Below the pieces are notes generated by a model. It had not been told where the DNA came from. It saw only the letters and a program-made list of their open reading frames with translations, and made no database searches. Positions 27,068-36,158 of a stretch of 53,995 bases of DNA are shown piece after piece (position 1 is the first letter of the stretch; every line of letters starts with the position of its first letter). This DNA comes from an uncultured Bacteroidales bacterium (GTDB lineage: Bacteria > Bacteroidota > Bacteroidia > Bacteroidales > P3), in NCBI GenBank assembly GCA_949291555.1, contig CASEWE010000014.1, positions 1 through 53,995 of the forward strand. Direction: 5' to 3'. Position numbers and translations under genes: made by a program.

Positions 27068-28012
27068 ATGCAGGAAATCATCCCTCCCGTAGAAAGGGAA
27101 AAAATAAAAGACGAACTCACCCAGGAAAAGTTCCTCCGGTACACCAACTTCGGGAATCGGCTGGTCTATGTGGTCACCGCCCACGACTCCCCGAACGTGA
27201 TGCTGGAACTGGGCCGCTTGCGCGAAGAAGCCTTCCGGCTTGGCGGGGGCGGCACGGGGAAAAGCGCCGACATCGACGAGTTCGATACGATGCCCAATCC
27301 TTATAAACAACTGGTAGTCTGGGATCCGGAAGACGAAGAAATCATAGGCGGCTACCGCTTTATCGAAGGGAACCAGGCAAGTTTCGCCCCGAACGGGGAA
27401 CCCAATCTTTCCACTACCGAGATTTTCCGTTTTTCGAAACGGTTCATCGATGAATACCTGCCGCAGACCATCGAATTAGGCCGGTCGTTCGTCCAGCCGG
27501 CATACCAGTCTTCCCGCAGGGGCGTCTTTTCCCTCGACAACCTCTGGGATGGCTTAGGGGGATTGGTAGCGGCCAACCGCAGCTGGATGAACTACTTCTT
27601 CGGAAAGGTCACCATGTACACTTCCTACAACAAGGAGGCGCGCGACACCCTGCTCTACTATGTTTCCCGATACCACAAGGATCCCGACGGCTTGGTCATC
27701 CCGCTCGACCCCATCCGGATGGAGACCCCGGAAGCGAGGCTCGAAAGCCTGTATGCCGGGCTGGACGCGGAAGAAGCCTACAAGGTAGCCAACAAACGCA
27801 TACGCGAATTAGGCGAAAACATCCCGCCCTTGTTCAATTCCTACATCAAGCTTTCCCCGGAAATGAGGAGTTTCGGAACTTGCGTGAACCCCCATTTCGG
27901 AGGCGTGGAAGAAACCGGGATCCTGATCCGCGTAGACGAGATCTACCCCACAAAAAAAGAACGCCATATACCGCAACGCCTCCAGGACGTGCGCGTCCCG
28001 AAAGAAAAATAA
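27068..28012 (+). CDS. glsB: GNAT-type N-acyltransferase, likely GlsB of glycine-lipid synthesis
   Basis: 314 residues of the OlsB/GlsB GNAT family (formerly annotated hemolysin-like): LGRLREEAFRLGGGG near the N-terminus, DEFDTMPNPYKQLVVWDP, IIGGYRF, ELGRSFVQPAYQ and a long C-terminal region with FNSYIKLSPEMRSFGT. It should transfer a 3-hydroxyacyl chain from acyl-ACP to the amino group of glycine, giving commendamide-type N-acylglycine. It follows glsA by 5 bp and is surely co-transcribed. The substrate (glycine or ornithine) is inferred from the Bacteroides homologues. Confidence 0.82.
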   Translation: MQEIIPPVEREKIKDELTQEKFLRYTNFGNRLVYVVTAHDSPNVMLELGRLREEAFRLGGGGTGKSADIDEFDTMPNPYKQLVVWDPEDEEIIGGYRFIEGNQASFAPNGEPNLSTTEIFRFSKRFIDEYLPQTIELGRSFVQPAYQSSRRGVFSLDNLWDGLGGLVAANRSWMNYFFGKVTMYTSYNKEARDTLLYYVSRYHKDPDGLVIPLDPIRMETPEARLESLYAGLDAEEAYKVANKRIRELGENIPPLFNSYIKLSPEMRSFGTCVNPHFGGVEETGILIRVDEIYPTKKERHIPQRLQDVRVPKEK

Positions 28013-28198
28013 AGAAGGTCAACCAACGGAAATCGGAGGAACACCTTACGTAAAGGTTGCCCCGGAAAAGCGGCATCGCTTCCCGAAAAGGTTCCAAGGG
28101 CTTGGCGGGCGGGGAACAGCTGCATGGACGGCAACCGACATCCCGGCAGCTGCGGCGGCTTCGAGGAACGCCACGATGCCTTCCCTCCTCAAATAAAT

Positions 28199-28221
28199 CT
28201 TTCCCTCCGGTAAAGGGAAAG
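28199..28221. other. Perfect 8-bp hairpin between glsB and engB
   Basis: CTTTCCCT and AGGGAAAG pair across a 7-nt loop, 40 bp before engB. No T-run follows on either strand, so it is not a classical terminator. The rest of the 250-bp spacer shows nothing recognisable. Confidence 0.4.
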
Positions 28222-28261
28222 CCCGTTTCCCGGAGACCTCGAACCTCCAAAAACATCTCGA

Positions 28262-28924
28262 ATGGACATCAAGAAAGCCGAATTCCTGTCGTGTTGCACC
28301 GACTACCGGAAATGCCCGGAAGCGAATTTGCCCGAATACGCGTTCGTGGGGCGTTCGAACGTGGGGAAATCCTCGCTCATAAACCGGCTCTGCAATAACT
28401 CTTCCTTAGCCAAGACCTCCTCGACCCCGGGGAAAACCCAAGCCATTGTGCATTTCCGCATAGACAACAGCTGGTACATGGCCGACCTGCCCGGGTACGG
28501 GTATGCCCGAATCACGAAAAAACAACGGGAAAAGTGGAAAACCATGACGCGGGATTACCTGCTGAAAAGGCCTAATCTGGCATGCGTGTTTGTCTTGGTC
28601 GACCTCCGGATCCCGCCCCAGAAGCTCGACCTGGACTTTATCCGCTTCCTGGGCGAAAACAGCGTTCCCCTTTGCCTCATCGGGACAAAAGCCGACAAGA
28701 TAGGAGACCGTGCCGTGGCTCTTTCGCTGCAAGCGATCCAAAAGGCCTTGTCGGAAGAATGGGACCCCTTGCCGCCTTTCATCGTATCTTCCGCCCAAAC
28801 GGGAATAGGGAAAGACGAAATCCTGGAATTCATCCAAGCGTCCAACCGCAAATGCGAAGAAGCTTCCAACCCGGGCGAACGCAAGCCCGTTTCCCCGCGC
28901 GGCCGGGCCACCCGCAACGGTTAG
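28262..28924 (+). CDS. engB: Ribosome-assembly GTPase EngB (YihA/YsxC)
   Basis: 220 residues. GTPase motifs: G1 GRSNVGKSSL, G2 region STPGKTQ, G3 DLPGYGYA, G4 GTKADK. The family start (AEFLSCCTDYRKCPE..LPEYAFVGRSN) is typical of Bacteroidetes EngB. It acts in 50S subunit assembly and is essential in many bacteria. The C-terminal 20 residues are basic and Pro/Arg-rich and are poorly conserved in the family. Confidence 0.95.
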   Translation: MDIKKAEFLSCCTDYRKCPEANLPEYAFVGRSNVGKSSLINRLCNNSSLAKTSSTPGKTQAIVHFRIDNSWYMADLPGYGYARITKKQREKWKTMTRDYLLKRPNLACVFVLVDLRIPPQKLDLDFIRFLGENSVPLCLIGTKADKIGDRAVALSLQAIQKALSEEWDPLPPFIVSSAQTGIGKDEILEFIQASNRKCEEASNPGERKPVSPRGRATRNG

Positions 28925-29115
28925 CCTGCCCATATTGCAGCCGCTCTTTCGAAGAGGGAACAGGATGCCTGCGTCCAGGCATGAGATTGCCCGCATCGCA
29001 GCCGCAACCATGATTCCGCAAGCCTTCCTCTTCCACCGCGGGATTCGAACTCGGTTCGAACCCCTCTGCCCTTGCAACCGGATTCGCACGGTATCACGGT
29101 ATCATTGAAAAAACG

Positions 29116-29123
29116 TAATTTTG
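29116..29123 (+). promoter_or_regulatory. -7 box for mutA
   Basis: TAATTTTG followed by CG matches TAnnTTTG, about 73 bp upstream of the mutA ATG. Just upstream a short direct repeat (ACGGTATC twice, about 29088-29104) occupies the spacer. A -33 TTTG is not obvious. Confidence 0.45.
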
Positions 29124-29195
29124 CGCTTGCTTTCCCTGAACATGCATCCAAGGTTTCCTTTCGCGTTTCCGGTCGGATGCAAAAAAACGTGGATC

Positions 29196-31061
29196 ATGAG
29201 CCAAGAAAAAGAGAGGTTATTTTCCGAGTTTCCCCCTGTTTCCACCGAAGAATGGATGGAAACCATCACCAAAGACCTTAAAGGGGCCGACTTCAACAAA
29301 AAATTGGTCTGGAAAACTCCCGAAGGGTTTCCCGTCAATCCGTTTTACCGCGCCCAAGACCTCGAAAACATAAGCTTCACCAATGCCGAACCCGGCCAGT
29401 TCCCTTATGTGCGGGGCATGAAAACGGAAGACAACGATTGGGAAATCCGCCAGGACTTCCTCGTTTCCGACATAAGCCGATGCAATGCCTTGGCACGCGA
29501 AGCTGCTGCCAAAGGGGCCGAATCGGTAGGGCTGTGCTGCCGCGAAGCCGAAAGCCTGGAACAGATGGAGGCTTTGCTGCAAGGAATCGATGTAACCCAC
29601 ACCGGAATCCATTTCCTTTGCAGTTCTTCTTGGGAAAAGACATTGGAGCTATTTGCGGCCTATTTGGAAAAACACGGCATAGAGGCGCAAGCCGTCTACG
29701 GCTCCATCGGTTTCGATCCCATCGGGGATTCCTTGAAAGAAGGCCGGTCCGCAAAGCCTTTTTCCGAAAGCATGGACGAGGCGGCAACCCTTTTCCACAA
29801 ATTCTCCGAACGCCTGCCCCGTTTCCGCCTGCTTTCCATCCACGCTTCCCTCTTGCACAACGCGGGCGGATTCAACGTGCAGGAAATAGCCTTCTCGCTA
29901 AGCTGGGCCTGCGAATACTTCTCGGCCCTCACCGACCGGGGCATCGGCATCGCTTCCCTCTGCAAGCGAACCACATTGCAATTGGCCATCGGTTCCAATT
30001 ACTTCATGGAAATAGCCAAGCTCCGGGCCGCCCGGATGCTCTGGGCCTATATGATCGAAGGCTTCCGCCCGGAAGATGAAAACAGCAAAGTCCCTTTCAT
30101 CCACGCCGAATCCTCCACTTGGAACCAAACCGTCTACGACCCTTACGTGAACATGCTCCGCAGTACTACCGAAGCCATGAGCGCCGCCATCGGAGGAGCC
30201 GATTCCATCCACGTGAACGACTTTTCGAACGCTTTGCGGGAAAGCGATGATTTCTCGGCCCGCATTGCCCGCAACCAGCAGATCCTGCTGAAAGAAGAAT
30301 CCTTCTTCAACCGCATCGTAGACCCGGCGGCCGGTTCGTACTATATTGAAAATCTCACCGCCCGTTTATCCGAAACCGCTTGGAACCTCTTTTTGGAAAT
30401 TGAAAATGCGGGCGGATTCGTTTCCTGCATGGAGAAAGGCCGGATTCAGGAAGAAATTGCCCGGTGCGCCCGCCAGCGGGACGAGGAGCTTTCCCGCCGC
30501 AAATCGGTCCTTACCGGCGTGAACCAATACCCCAACCTCAACGAGCAGGAATCCGGAAATCTGGAACGTCCCTTGAAGGAAGAGCGGGGCAATGACCTAT
30601 CCATCCGCCCGTACCGGGGCGCGGAAGCTTTCGAAGAACTAAGGTTGCAGACAGAAAGGCATGCGGCGGAAAACAACGGGAAACGCCCCAAGGTATTCCT
30701 CCTTACTTACGGGAACTTAGCCATGCGCAAAGCCCGGGCCGGATTCGCCACGAATTTTTTCGGTTGCCTGGGATACGAGATTATCGACAACCCCGGATTC
30801 GAAAGCGGGGAACAAGGGGCCCGGGCCGCCATAGAAAGCGGAGCGGAAATCACCGTGCTCTGCAGCAGCGATGAAGAATACCCCCAACTGGCAGCCCAAG
30901 CCTGTCCTTTGCTCAAAGGGAAAACATGCGTGGTCTATGCCGGCCTGGCTGCCGACGAAGCTCCTTTCCGGGCTTTGGGCGTTGAACATTTCATCCACGT
31001 GCGCAGCAATGTCCTGGAAACCTTGAACGGGTTCCAGAACAAAATATTGAAGGCCCGATGA
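29196..31061 (+). CDS. mutA: Methylmalonyl-CoA mutase small (beta) subunit MutA
   Basis: 621 residues from ATG at 29196 (MSQEKERLFSEFPPVST). The frame is open to 29121, but the added residues do not fit the family. Features: LKGADFNKKLVWKTPEGFPVNPFYR, DPAAGSYYIENLT, and a cobalamin-domain-like end lacking the DxHxxG B12 motif, as expected for the non-catalytic subunit. With MutB it interconverts succinyl-CoA and methylmalonyl-CoA in the succinate-propionate pathway. mutB, normally right after mutA, is not here: mntP starts 22 bp downstream instead. Confidence 0.93.
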   Translation: MSQEKERLFSEFPPVSTEEWMETITKDLKGADFNKKLVWKTPEGFPVNPFYRAQDLENISFTNAEPGQFPYVRGMKTEDNDWEIRQDFLVSDISRCNALAREAAAKGAESVGLCCREAESLEQMEALLQGIDVTHTGIHFLCSSSWEKTLELFAAYLEKHGIEAQAVYGSIGFDPIGDSLKEGRSAKPFSESMDEAATLFHKFSERLPRFRLLSIHASLLHNAGGFNVQEIAFSLSWACEYFSALTDRGIGIASLCKRTTLQLAIGSNYFMEIAKLRAARMLWAYMIEGFRPEDENSKVPFIHAESSTWNQTVYDPYVNMLRSTTEAMSAAIGGADSIHVNDFSNALRESDDFSARIARNQQILLKEESFFNRIVDPAAGSYYIENLTARLSETAWNLFLEIENAGGFVSCMEKGRIQEEIARCARQRDEELSRRKSVLTGVNQYPNLNEQESGNLERPLKEERGNDLSIRPYRGAEAFEELRLQTERHAAENNGKRPKVFLLTYGNLAMRKARAGFATNFFGCLGYEIIDNPGFESGEQGARAAIESGAEITVLCSSDEEYPQLAAQACPLLKGKTCVVYAGLAADEAPFRALGVEHFIHVRSNVLETLNGFQNKILKAR

Positions 31062-31083
31062 GAATCCTGCAAAACCGAGCCCT

Positions 31084-31701
31084 ATGAGCCTGCTCTCCCT
31101 GATCCTGCTGTCGATTGCCCTTTCCTTGGACTGTTTCACGGTCTGTTTCATTTTCGGGATGCAACGTTCCGCTTTCAAAAAAGCCCTGAAGGCCGGAGAA
31201 AAAGACCCGTTCCCTTCTTTAGGATGGGGCGCCGTGCAAGCAGGCCTTGTCTTTGCGGTCTTCCATATCGTGATGATCGTGCTGGGCTGGTTCCTCGGCT
31301 GGGGCATGAGTTCCATCGTGGCGCGCTTCGACCATTGGTTCGCCTTTGCCCTCTTGGCTGCAATCGGCTTGAAGAACATCATAGAAGGTTTCAACAACAA
31401 GGAAACCGACCTCAAAGTCCATGCCATGTTCCACTGGAAATCGCTCCTGTTGCTGGCCTTGGCGGTGAGCATTGATGCTTTTGCCGTGGGCATAAGCTTG
31501 AAGATGCTGCAAGTATCGCTATCCGCCGTGTGCCTGAGCGTGCCCTTGGCGGTTCTTCTCATAAGCATAGCCGGCGTTTTCCTCGGTTATCTCACGCACA
31601 AGCAGGTAAAGCAGGTTTCCCTCAGGACCATCAACCTCGTAGGCGGGCTGGTCCTGATCGGGATCGGTATCCGGATTTTGGTGGAACATCTCAGTGCCTG
31701 A
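31084..31701 (+). CDS. mntP: Manganese efflux pump MntP-like
   Basis: 205 residues, nearly all in six hydrophobic segments. Two inverted halves carry the conserved acidic membrane residues (IALSLDCFTV near residue 17 and LAVSIDAFAVG). This DUF204/MntP family exports Mn2+ in E. coli. The loop between the first and second segments is longer than in E. coli. It lies 22 bp after mutA in the same direction. Confidence 0.85.
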   Translation: MSLLSLILLSIALSLDCFTVCFIFGMQRSAFKKALKAGEKDPFPSLGWGAVQAGLVFAVFHIVMIVLGWFLGWGMSSIVARFDHWFAFALLAAIGLKNIIEGFNNKETDLKVHAMFHWKSLLLLALAVSIDAFAVGISLKMLQVSLSAVCLSVPLAVLLISIAGVFLGYLTHKQVKQVSLRTINLVGGLVLIGIGIRILVEHLSA

Positions 31702-31782
31702 ACCAGCCTGGTGGCTGTTCCGGGAAAGCCCATTGCCGGCAAAAGGAAACCCCGGTTCAAAAGAACTTAGCGCTTTTTCGCC

Positions 31783-32250
31783 ATGCCTCAATTGAGTATC
31801 ACAAAGGTTTTCACCTATGAAGCCGCGCATGCCCTGCTCGGGTACGACGGGCTTTGCGCCAACCTGCACGGGCATTCCTACCGGCTGGAAGTCACCGTCT
31901 GCAAACCGGCTTTGCCAGCAAGCCCCGGATTCGTGCTGAAAAGCGAAGCGGCCGATCCCAAAACCGGGATGCTGATGGATTTTTCCGACCTGAAGCGCAT
32001 TGTGCACCAAGCCATCATAGAACCGCTCGATCATGCCTTGATCCTGAACCGCGATACCGACCCTGTCCTGATAGGACATTTGCGGAAGAATTATCGAAAA
32101 GTAGCCTGCATGCCGTTCCAGCCCACCAGCGAGAACATGGTGCTGGATTTTGCCCGCCGGCTTTCCGAACTGCTGCCGCCGGACATCCGGCTCAAAAAGA
32201 TCCGATTGTACGAAACCGCCACCTCTTTCACGGACTGGGAAAACGATTGA
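31783..32250 (+). CDS. queD: 6-carboxy-5,6,7,8-tetrahydropterin synthase QueD
   Basis: 155 residues. Zinc-binding histidines are seen in FTYEAAHAL and NLHGHSYRL, with the catalytic Cys just before (GLCANLHGH). MDFSDLK, LDHALILN and PTSENM are further family blocks, the last near the catalytic Asp/His/Glu region. It converts 7,8-dihydroneopterin triphosphate to the queuosine precursor CPH4. No other queuosine gene is seen nearby. Confidence 0.93.
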   Translation: MPQLSITKVFTYEAAHALLGYDGLCANLHGHSYRLEVTVCKPALPASPGFVLKSEAADPKTGMLMDFSDLKRIVHQAIIEPLDHALILNRDTDPVLIGHLRKNYRKVACMPFQPTSENMVLDFARRLSELLPPDIRLKKIRLYETATSFTDWEND

Positions 32251-32440
32251 GCCCAGCTGGTTGCCCGTCGATGAAAAACTGCAACATCCCGGAAGCCGCG
32301 ATCGAGGAGCTGCTCGAACCCGGACGCATCGCCTGCAGGAAGGCTTTCCGAGGCAATGCGCTTCCCTTCCGCCTTTTCTCCCGAGCTTGCTCTCGAACTT
32401 TCTCCTGAATTTCAATAAACCGCCAAAATTGAACGTCCCC

Positions 32441-33499
32441 ATGATGAAAAAACGCCTGCTTCCCCTGCCGATCGCCTGCCTGCTTGCCTTTCTGCTGCTT
32501 GCCAGCACGGCATGCCGGAAAGAAGCCCGCTTGCAGAAAATCATCGGATTCGCGCAAGGCTCGTACTACGCCGTTAGCTACTTCGCGCCTGCGAAAGGCT
32601 CGACAGCTGCCGAAAACCTGCAATCCGGCATCGACTCTCTCTTATCGGCTTTCGACCTGTGCGCGTCCTTGTGGAACGACAGTTCGGAAATATGCCGCGT
32701 GAACCGGAACGAGGATTTCGAAGCCAGCGCCATGTTCCAAGACCTGTTCCAAAAATCCCAATGGATCGCGCAACGCACCAACGGCGTGTTCGACATAACG
32801 GTTTCCCCCTTGGTAAAACGCTACGGATTCAGCAAAAGCCAGGACACGACACCGGCAACAGGCAATTTGCCGGAAAAAGAACGGAAGGAAATCCTGCAAT
32901 ACGTAGGCTGGAAGAAAGTCCGGCTTCAAGGGGGTAAGATTGAAAAGGATCATCCCCTGCTGCAGCTCGATTTCAACGCCATAGCCCAAGGGTACTCGGC
33001 CGGCATCGTTGCCCGTTTCCTCGAAAGCCGGGGCATCGATGCCTATTTAGTGGATGTCGGCGGCGAAATATGCGCCAAAGGAGAAAAGCCCGATGGAAGC
33101 CCGTGGGTCGTCGGCATCGAAAAACCGGCCCGCACAGCCGATGCGGAACGAATGCTTTACAAAAAGATGCACCTGAAAGACAAATCGCTGGTAACTTCGG
33201 GAAATTACCGGAAATATTTCGAAGAAGGCGGGAAAAGGTATTCCCACACCATCGATCCCCGGAACGGGGAACCTGCCCGCAACAACCTGCTTAGCGCCAC
33301 GATTCTTTGCGAAGAATGCTGGGAAGCCGATGCGATAGCCACCGCCTGCATGGTCTGGGGCGTAGACTCCTCGCAAGCTTTCCTTGGACGCCATCCCGGC
33401 CGGTATGAAGCTTTCCTGATTTTTGCCGACAGCATTCCCGGCACCGATTCCATCCGGTTGGCCTCCTGGCAAACGGATGGCTTCCCTATTATCGACTGA
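32441..33499 (+). CDS. apbE: FAD:protein FMN transferase ApbE (lipoprotein)
   Basis: 352 residues from ATG-ATG at 32441. A lipoprotein signal ends in LLASTAC with Cys25 as the lipidated residue, so it is anchored on the periplasmic side. ApbE landmarks: IDSLLSAFD, DLFQKSQWIAQRTNGVFDITV, DFNAIAQGYSAGIV, VDVGGEICAKG, the HTIDPRNGEPA block and DADAIATA-like EADAIATACMVWG. It attaches FMN to a threonine of partner flavoproteins such as NqrB/C or RnfG. It follows queD by 190 bp. Confidence 0.94.
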   Translation: MMKKRLLPLPIACLLAFLLLASTACRKEARLQKIIGFAQGSYYAVSYFAPAKGSTAAENLQSGIDSLLSAFDLCASLWNDSSEICRVNRNEDFEASAMFQDLFQKSQWIAQRTNGVFDITVSPLVKRYGFSKSQDTTPATGNLPEKERKEILQYVGWKKVRLQGGKIEKDHPLLQLDFNAIAQGYSAGIVARFLESRGIDAYLVDVGGEICAKGEKPDGSPWVVGIEKPARTADAERMLYKKMHLKDKSLVTSGNYRKYFEEGGKRYSHTIDPRNGEPARNNLLSATILCEECWEADAIATACMVWGVDSSQAFLGRHPGRYEAFLIFADSIPGTDSIRLASWQTDGFPIID

Positions 33500-33618
33500 A
33501 AACCGGGATAATAAAGCCAAGGCAGCGCGCCGGCGACTCTCTGACGAACCGCATCCATGACCGAAACGCCGCGGGGCAATGACGGGCCAAGGCCTCCTCC
33601 CGAATGACGGCAAGCGCG

Positions 33619-35958
33619 CTATCTATCGGCCAAGGCCGGAACAGTCACCCCCACATCATCGGGTCCAGACAGTCCGGCCGGTTCAGCTAGTTTAGCTGAA
33701 CCGGCCGAACCATCCGCATGTTCCGCTTTGCACTCCGCCACGATACCCAATATCCCGGCCCCGTACCGGGCCACCGTGGCGAGCCCTACCCCTTTCACCG
33801 CAAGCAATTCCGCTTCGGAAGCCGGCCAGCGGGCCGCAATTCCCAACAAGCTTTTCTGGGTCAAAACACAAAATGCCGGCTTGCCTTCCTGTCTTGCCTG
33901 TTGCAAGCGCCACGCTTTGAGCCTCCTCGCCAACAGGGATTCGGAGAGCGCCGTTTCCGGAAGTTCCGGATCCGATGCGCATCCAGGCTTCGAAACATGT
34001 ACCGGTACGGACGGAGACCTCCGGCCTGATAGCTGTTTCGAGCCCGATGGGCTTCCCGTGCCTGCCGAATATTCCGGAACAGGCATATCTTTCGATTCTT
34101 TCGAACCTTTCAATCTTTTCGAATCCGGGCTTCCCCCGGGATTCCCCGCCGCTTCCATCCCCGCAAACGAAGACGTTCTCGCCTGCAGGAACCGGTACAA
34201 ATCGAAACCCCGGCCTTCCACGACCGCTCGGAGCGTGGCTTGCTTTTCCGCATATTCGGCCGAAAGTCTTTTCCGCAGGCGGGAAAGGTTTTTTTCTTGA
34301 AGCCGATTGTCTATTTCCACCCCCAAACGCGGCAGCAACGGCCTCACCCATTCATCCAGTTTGCCTGAAAAATAGACAGCAGCCTTGCAACAACGCTCAT
34401 CAAGCCTTTCCTTAGGGGCCGATTGCAAAGCCCGCAGCTCTTTTCCAAAACGGGCGGACACTTGAAGGACTTCCGAATCGAAACGAGCGTGGACTTGGCA
34501 CACATCTTCCTGCAAACGCCGGTAAAGAGAGGCGAACACCTTGCTCGAGAAATCGAGCAAGGAATCCAACAATTGCCACAGCAACGAGAAATCGAACTGC
34601 TTGGCAATCATATCGGAAACATATCCTGCCTGAAAGCGCGGCAGATCCTCTTCGACTATCCGGCACTGTCCGTCCCGGCAGAAATCTTCCAGCAACGGAT
34701 CGGGAACCAAGGCTTCCTTTGCCAACGGCGACCGCAATACAAGCCCCTCCAAGCTCCGGCAACGGCTCAAAGCCACGTAAACCTGCCCATGGGCAAATGC
34801 TTTCCCTGCATCGACCACCACTTTATCGAACGTAAGGCCTTGGCTCTTGTGTATCGTGATCGCCCAAGCCAACCTCAGCGGAATCTGGCAAAAAACGCCT
34901 TCTATTTCCTCCTTGATTTCCCTTGTACGTTCGTCTATCCGGTACCGCACGTTTTCCCATTCTTCGATGCCGACCTCGATTTCTTCCCCTTGGCTGTCCA
35001 CAACAACCTTTTGAGGCAAGCATGCCTTCAGAACCCCTATTTTCCCGTTGTAGTAACGCTTTTCCGGGCTGGAGTCGTTCTTGACGAACATGACTTGGGC
35101 TCCGGGCTTGAACCGGAGCTGGCGCCAGGTCGGGAAAGATGTTTCCGGAAAATCGCCCGTGATTTCCGCCTGGTACGACACTTCCCGTCCCGGCAACGCC
35201 GCAAGCCTTTCCTGATTGATAGCATTGCTCTGCCAATTATGCGTTGTCAACGTCACATAACCATCGGTCGGAGAAGGGGAAAATCCTGGCCGGAATCGGG
35301 ATGAAAGCAAATCGATGGAAGCCTGGTCGAGTTCCCGTTTCCTGATTTTTTCCAGCAAACGGATAAAAACCGGATCGGACTGCCGGTACACCGTCTTGAG
35401 TTCCAGCGTAAAGAATCCGGCCCGTCTTAATTCCCGGCTATCGAAAAAATACGGAGACGGGTAATAGGCTTTCATTTCCGCCCACTCCTCTTCTTTCACG
35501 ATGGGCGGCAACTGCTGCAGGTCGCCAATCAAAAGCAACTGCACGCCGCCAAAAGCATCCGTGTTTCCCCTGTAACGCTGCAGCACGCCGCTTATTTCAT
35601 CGAGGATGTCGGCCCTGAGCATGCTCGCCTCGTCGATAACCAGCAAATCGAGATTGCGCATCAACTCTATTTTCTCCGACCCGATGCGGAACTTGTTCGT
35701 GCGCCGGTAGCCGGGGAGATACAAGCCGAAAGGCAATTGAAAAAACGAATGAACCGTGCTTCCTCCGGCTTGGATCGCGGCGATTCCCGTAGGGGCCAAG
35801 ACAACCATCCTTTTCATGGCACGGGATTTCAATTCCTTCAAGAAAGTCGTCTTTCCCGTCCCGGCCCTTCCGGTAAGAAAGAGATTGCAGCCCGTGGTTT
35901 CCACGACTTCAAAAGCCAGCCGGCTTTCCGGGTCCTTGCTTCTCTGAATATCGGACAT
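33619..35958 (-). CDS. PIF1/RecD-like helicase with a C-terminal HRDC-like domain
   Basis: 779 residues from ATG at 35958 (MSDIQRSKD). Walker A GRAGTGKT is at 30-37, Walker B VIDE near 107-110, motif III GDLQQLPPI, and the UvrD-like C-terminal motif TIHKSQGLTFDKVV followed by VYVALSRC. This is the PIF1-like AAA family common in Bacteroidetes, a 5'-3' DNA helicase. The last 100 residues (LLARRLKAWRLQQAR, LLGIAARWPASEAELLAVKGVG) form an HRDC/helix-hairpin-helix-like DNA-binding module, separated from the motor by a Ser/Pro/Gly-rich linker of about 100 residues. A palindromic element with a -7 box lies about 130 bp upstream. Confidence 0.9.
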   Translation of the reverse strand: MSDIQRSKDPESRLAFEVVETTGCNLFLTGRAGTGKTTFLKELKSRAMKRMVVLAPTGIAAIQAGGSTVHSFFQLPFGLYLPGYRRTNKFRIGSEKIELMRNLDLLVIDEASMLRADILDEISGVLQRYRGNTDAFGGVQLLLIGDLQQLPPIVKEEEWAEMKAYYPSPYFFDSRELRRAGFFTLELKTVYRQSDPVFIRLLEKIRKRELDQASIDLLSSRFRPGFSPSPTDGYVTLTTHNWQSNAINQERLAALPGREVSYQAEITGDFPETSFPTWRQLRFKPGAQVMFVKNDSSPEKRYYNGKIGVLKACLPQKVVVDSQGEEIEVGIEEWENVRYRIDERTREIKEEIEGVFCQIPLRLAWAITIHKSQGLTFDKVVVDAGKAFAHGQVYVALSRCRSLEGLVLRSPLAKEALVPDPLLEDFCRDGQCRIVEEDLPRFQAGYVSDMIAKQFDFSLLWQLLDSLLDFSSKVFASLYRRLQEDVCQVHARFDSEVLQVSARFGKELRALQSAPKERLDERCCKAAVYFSGKLDEWVRPLLPRLGVEIDNRLQEKNLSRLRKRLSAEYAEKQATLRAVVEGRGFDLYRFLQARTSSFAGMEAAGNPGGSPDSKRLKGSKESKDMPVPEYSAGTGSPSGSKQLSGRRSPSVPVHVSKPGCASDPELPETALSESLLARRLKAWRLQQARQEGKPAFCVLTQKSLLGIAARWPASEAELLAVKGVGLATVARYGAGILGIVAECKAEHADGSAGSAKLAEPAGLSGPDDVGVTVPALADR

Positions 35959-36085
35959 GGCAAAACACATTGGATAACTTCCGGGAATTGGACAATTCCC
36001 GGAAAACGCCTCGCCTCTCGCGGATCGCATCCGCGAACAGCCGATCGAGGCCCAAGGAACAACACTCGCCCCCTCCTTGATGTCA

Positions 36086-36151
36086 CAAAGATAGCGCAAG
36101 CCGAGCGCAAAGGCCAAGCCCCGCTTGGACTTTGCCGAGGCGAAGCCTATC
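36086..36151. repeat. Palindromic element (divergent copy) with embedded -7 box
   Basis: Ends CAAAGATAG and CCTATC are complementary. Inside, GCAAAG-G-CCAAGC and GCTTGG-A-CTTTGC pair around a CCC loop. The minus strand of 36086-36093 reads TATCTTTG, a perfect TAnnTTTG box, placing a start about 120 nt before the helicase ATG. The element has the same plan as the two copies at 53234-53395, but with different stem bases that still pair. It fills the gap between the helicase start and the stop of the 745-aa gene. Confidence 0.7.
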
Positions 36152-36158
36152 GTCAGGT

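Noticed and set aside
28199..28221. Terminator of the glsA-glsB operon
   Set aside because: The hairpin is good, but no T-tract follows on either strand and it is nearly 190 bp after glsB.
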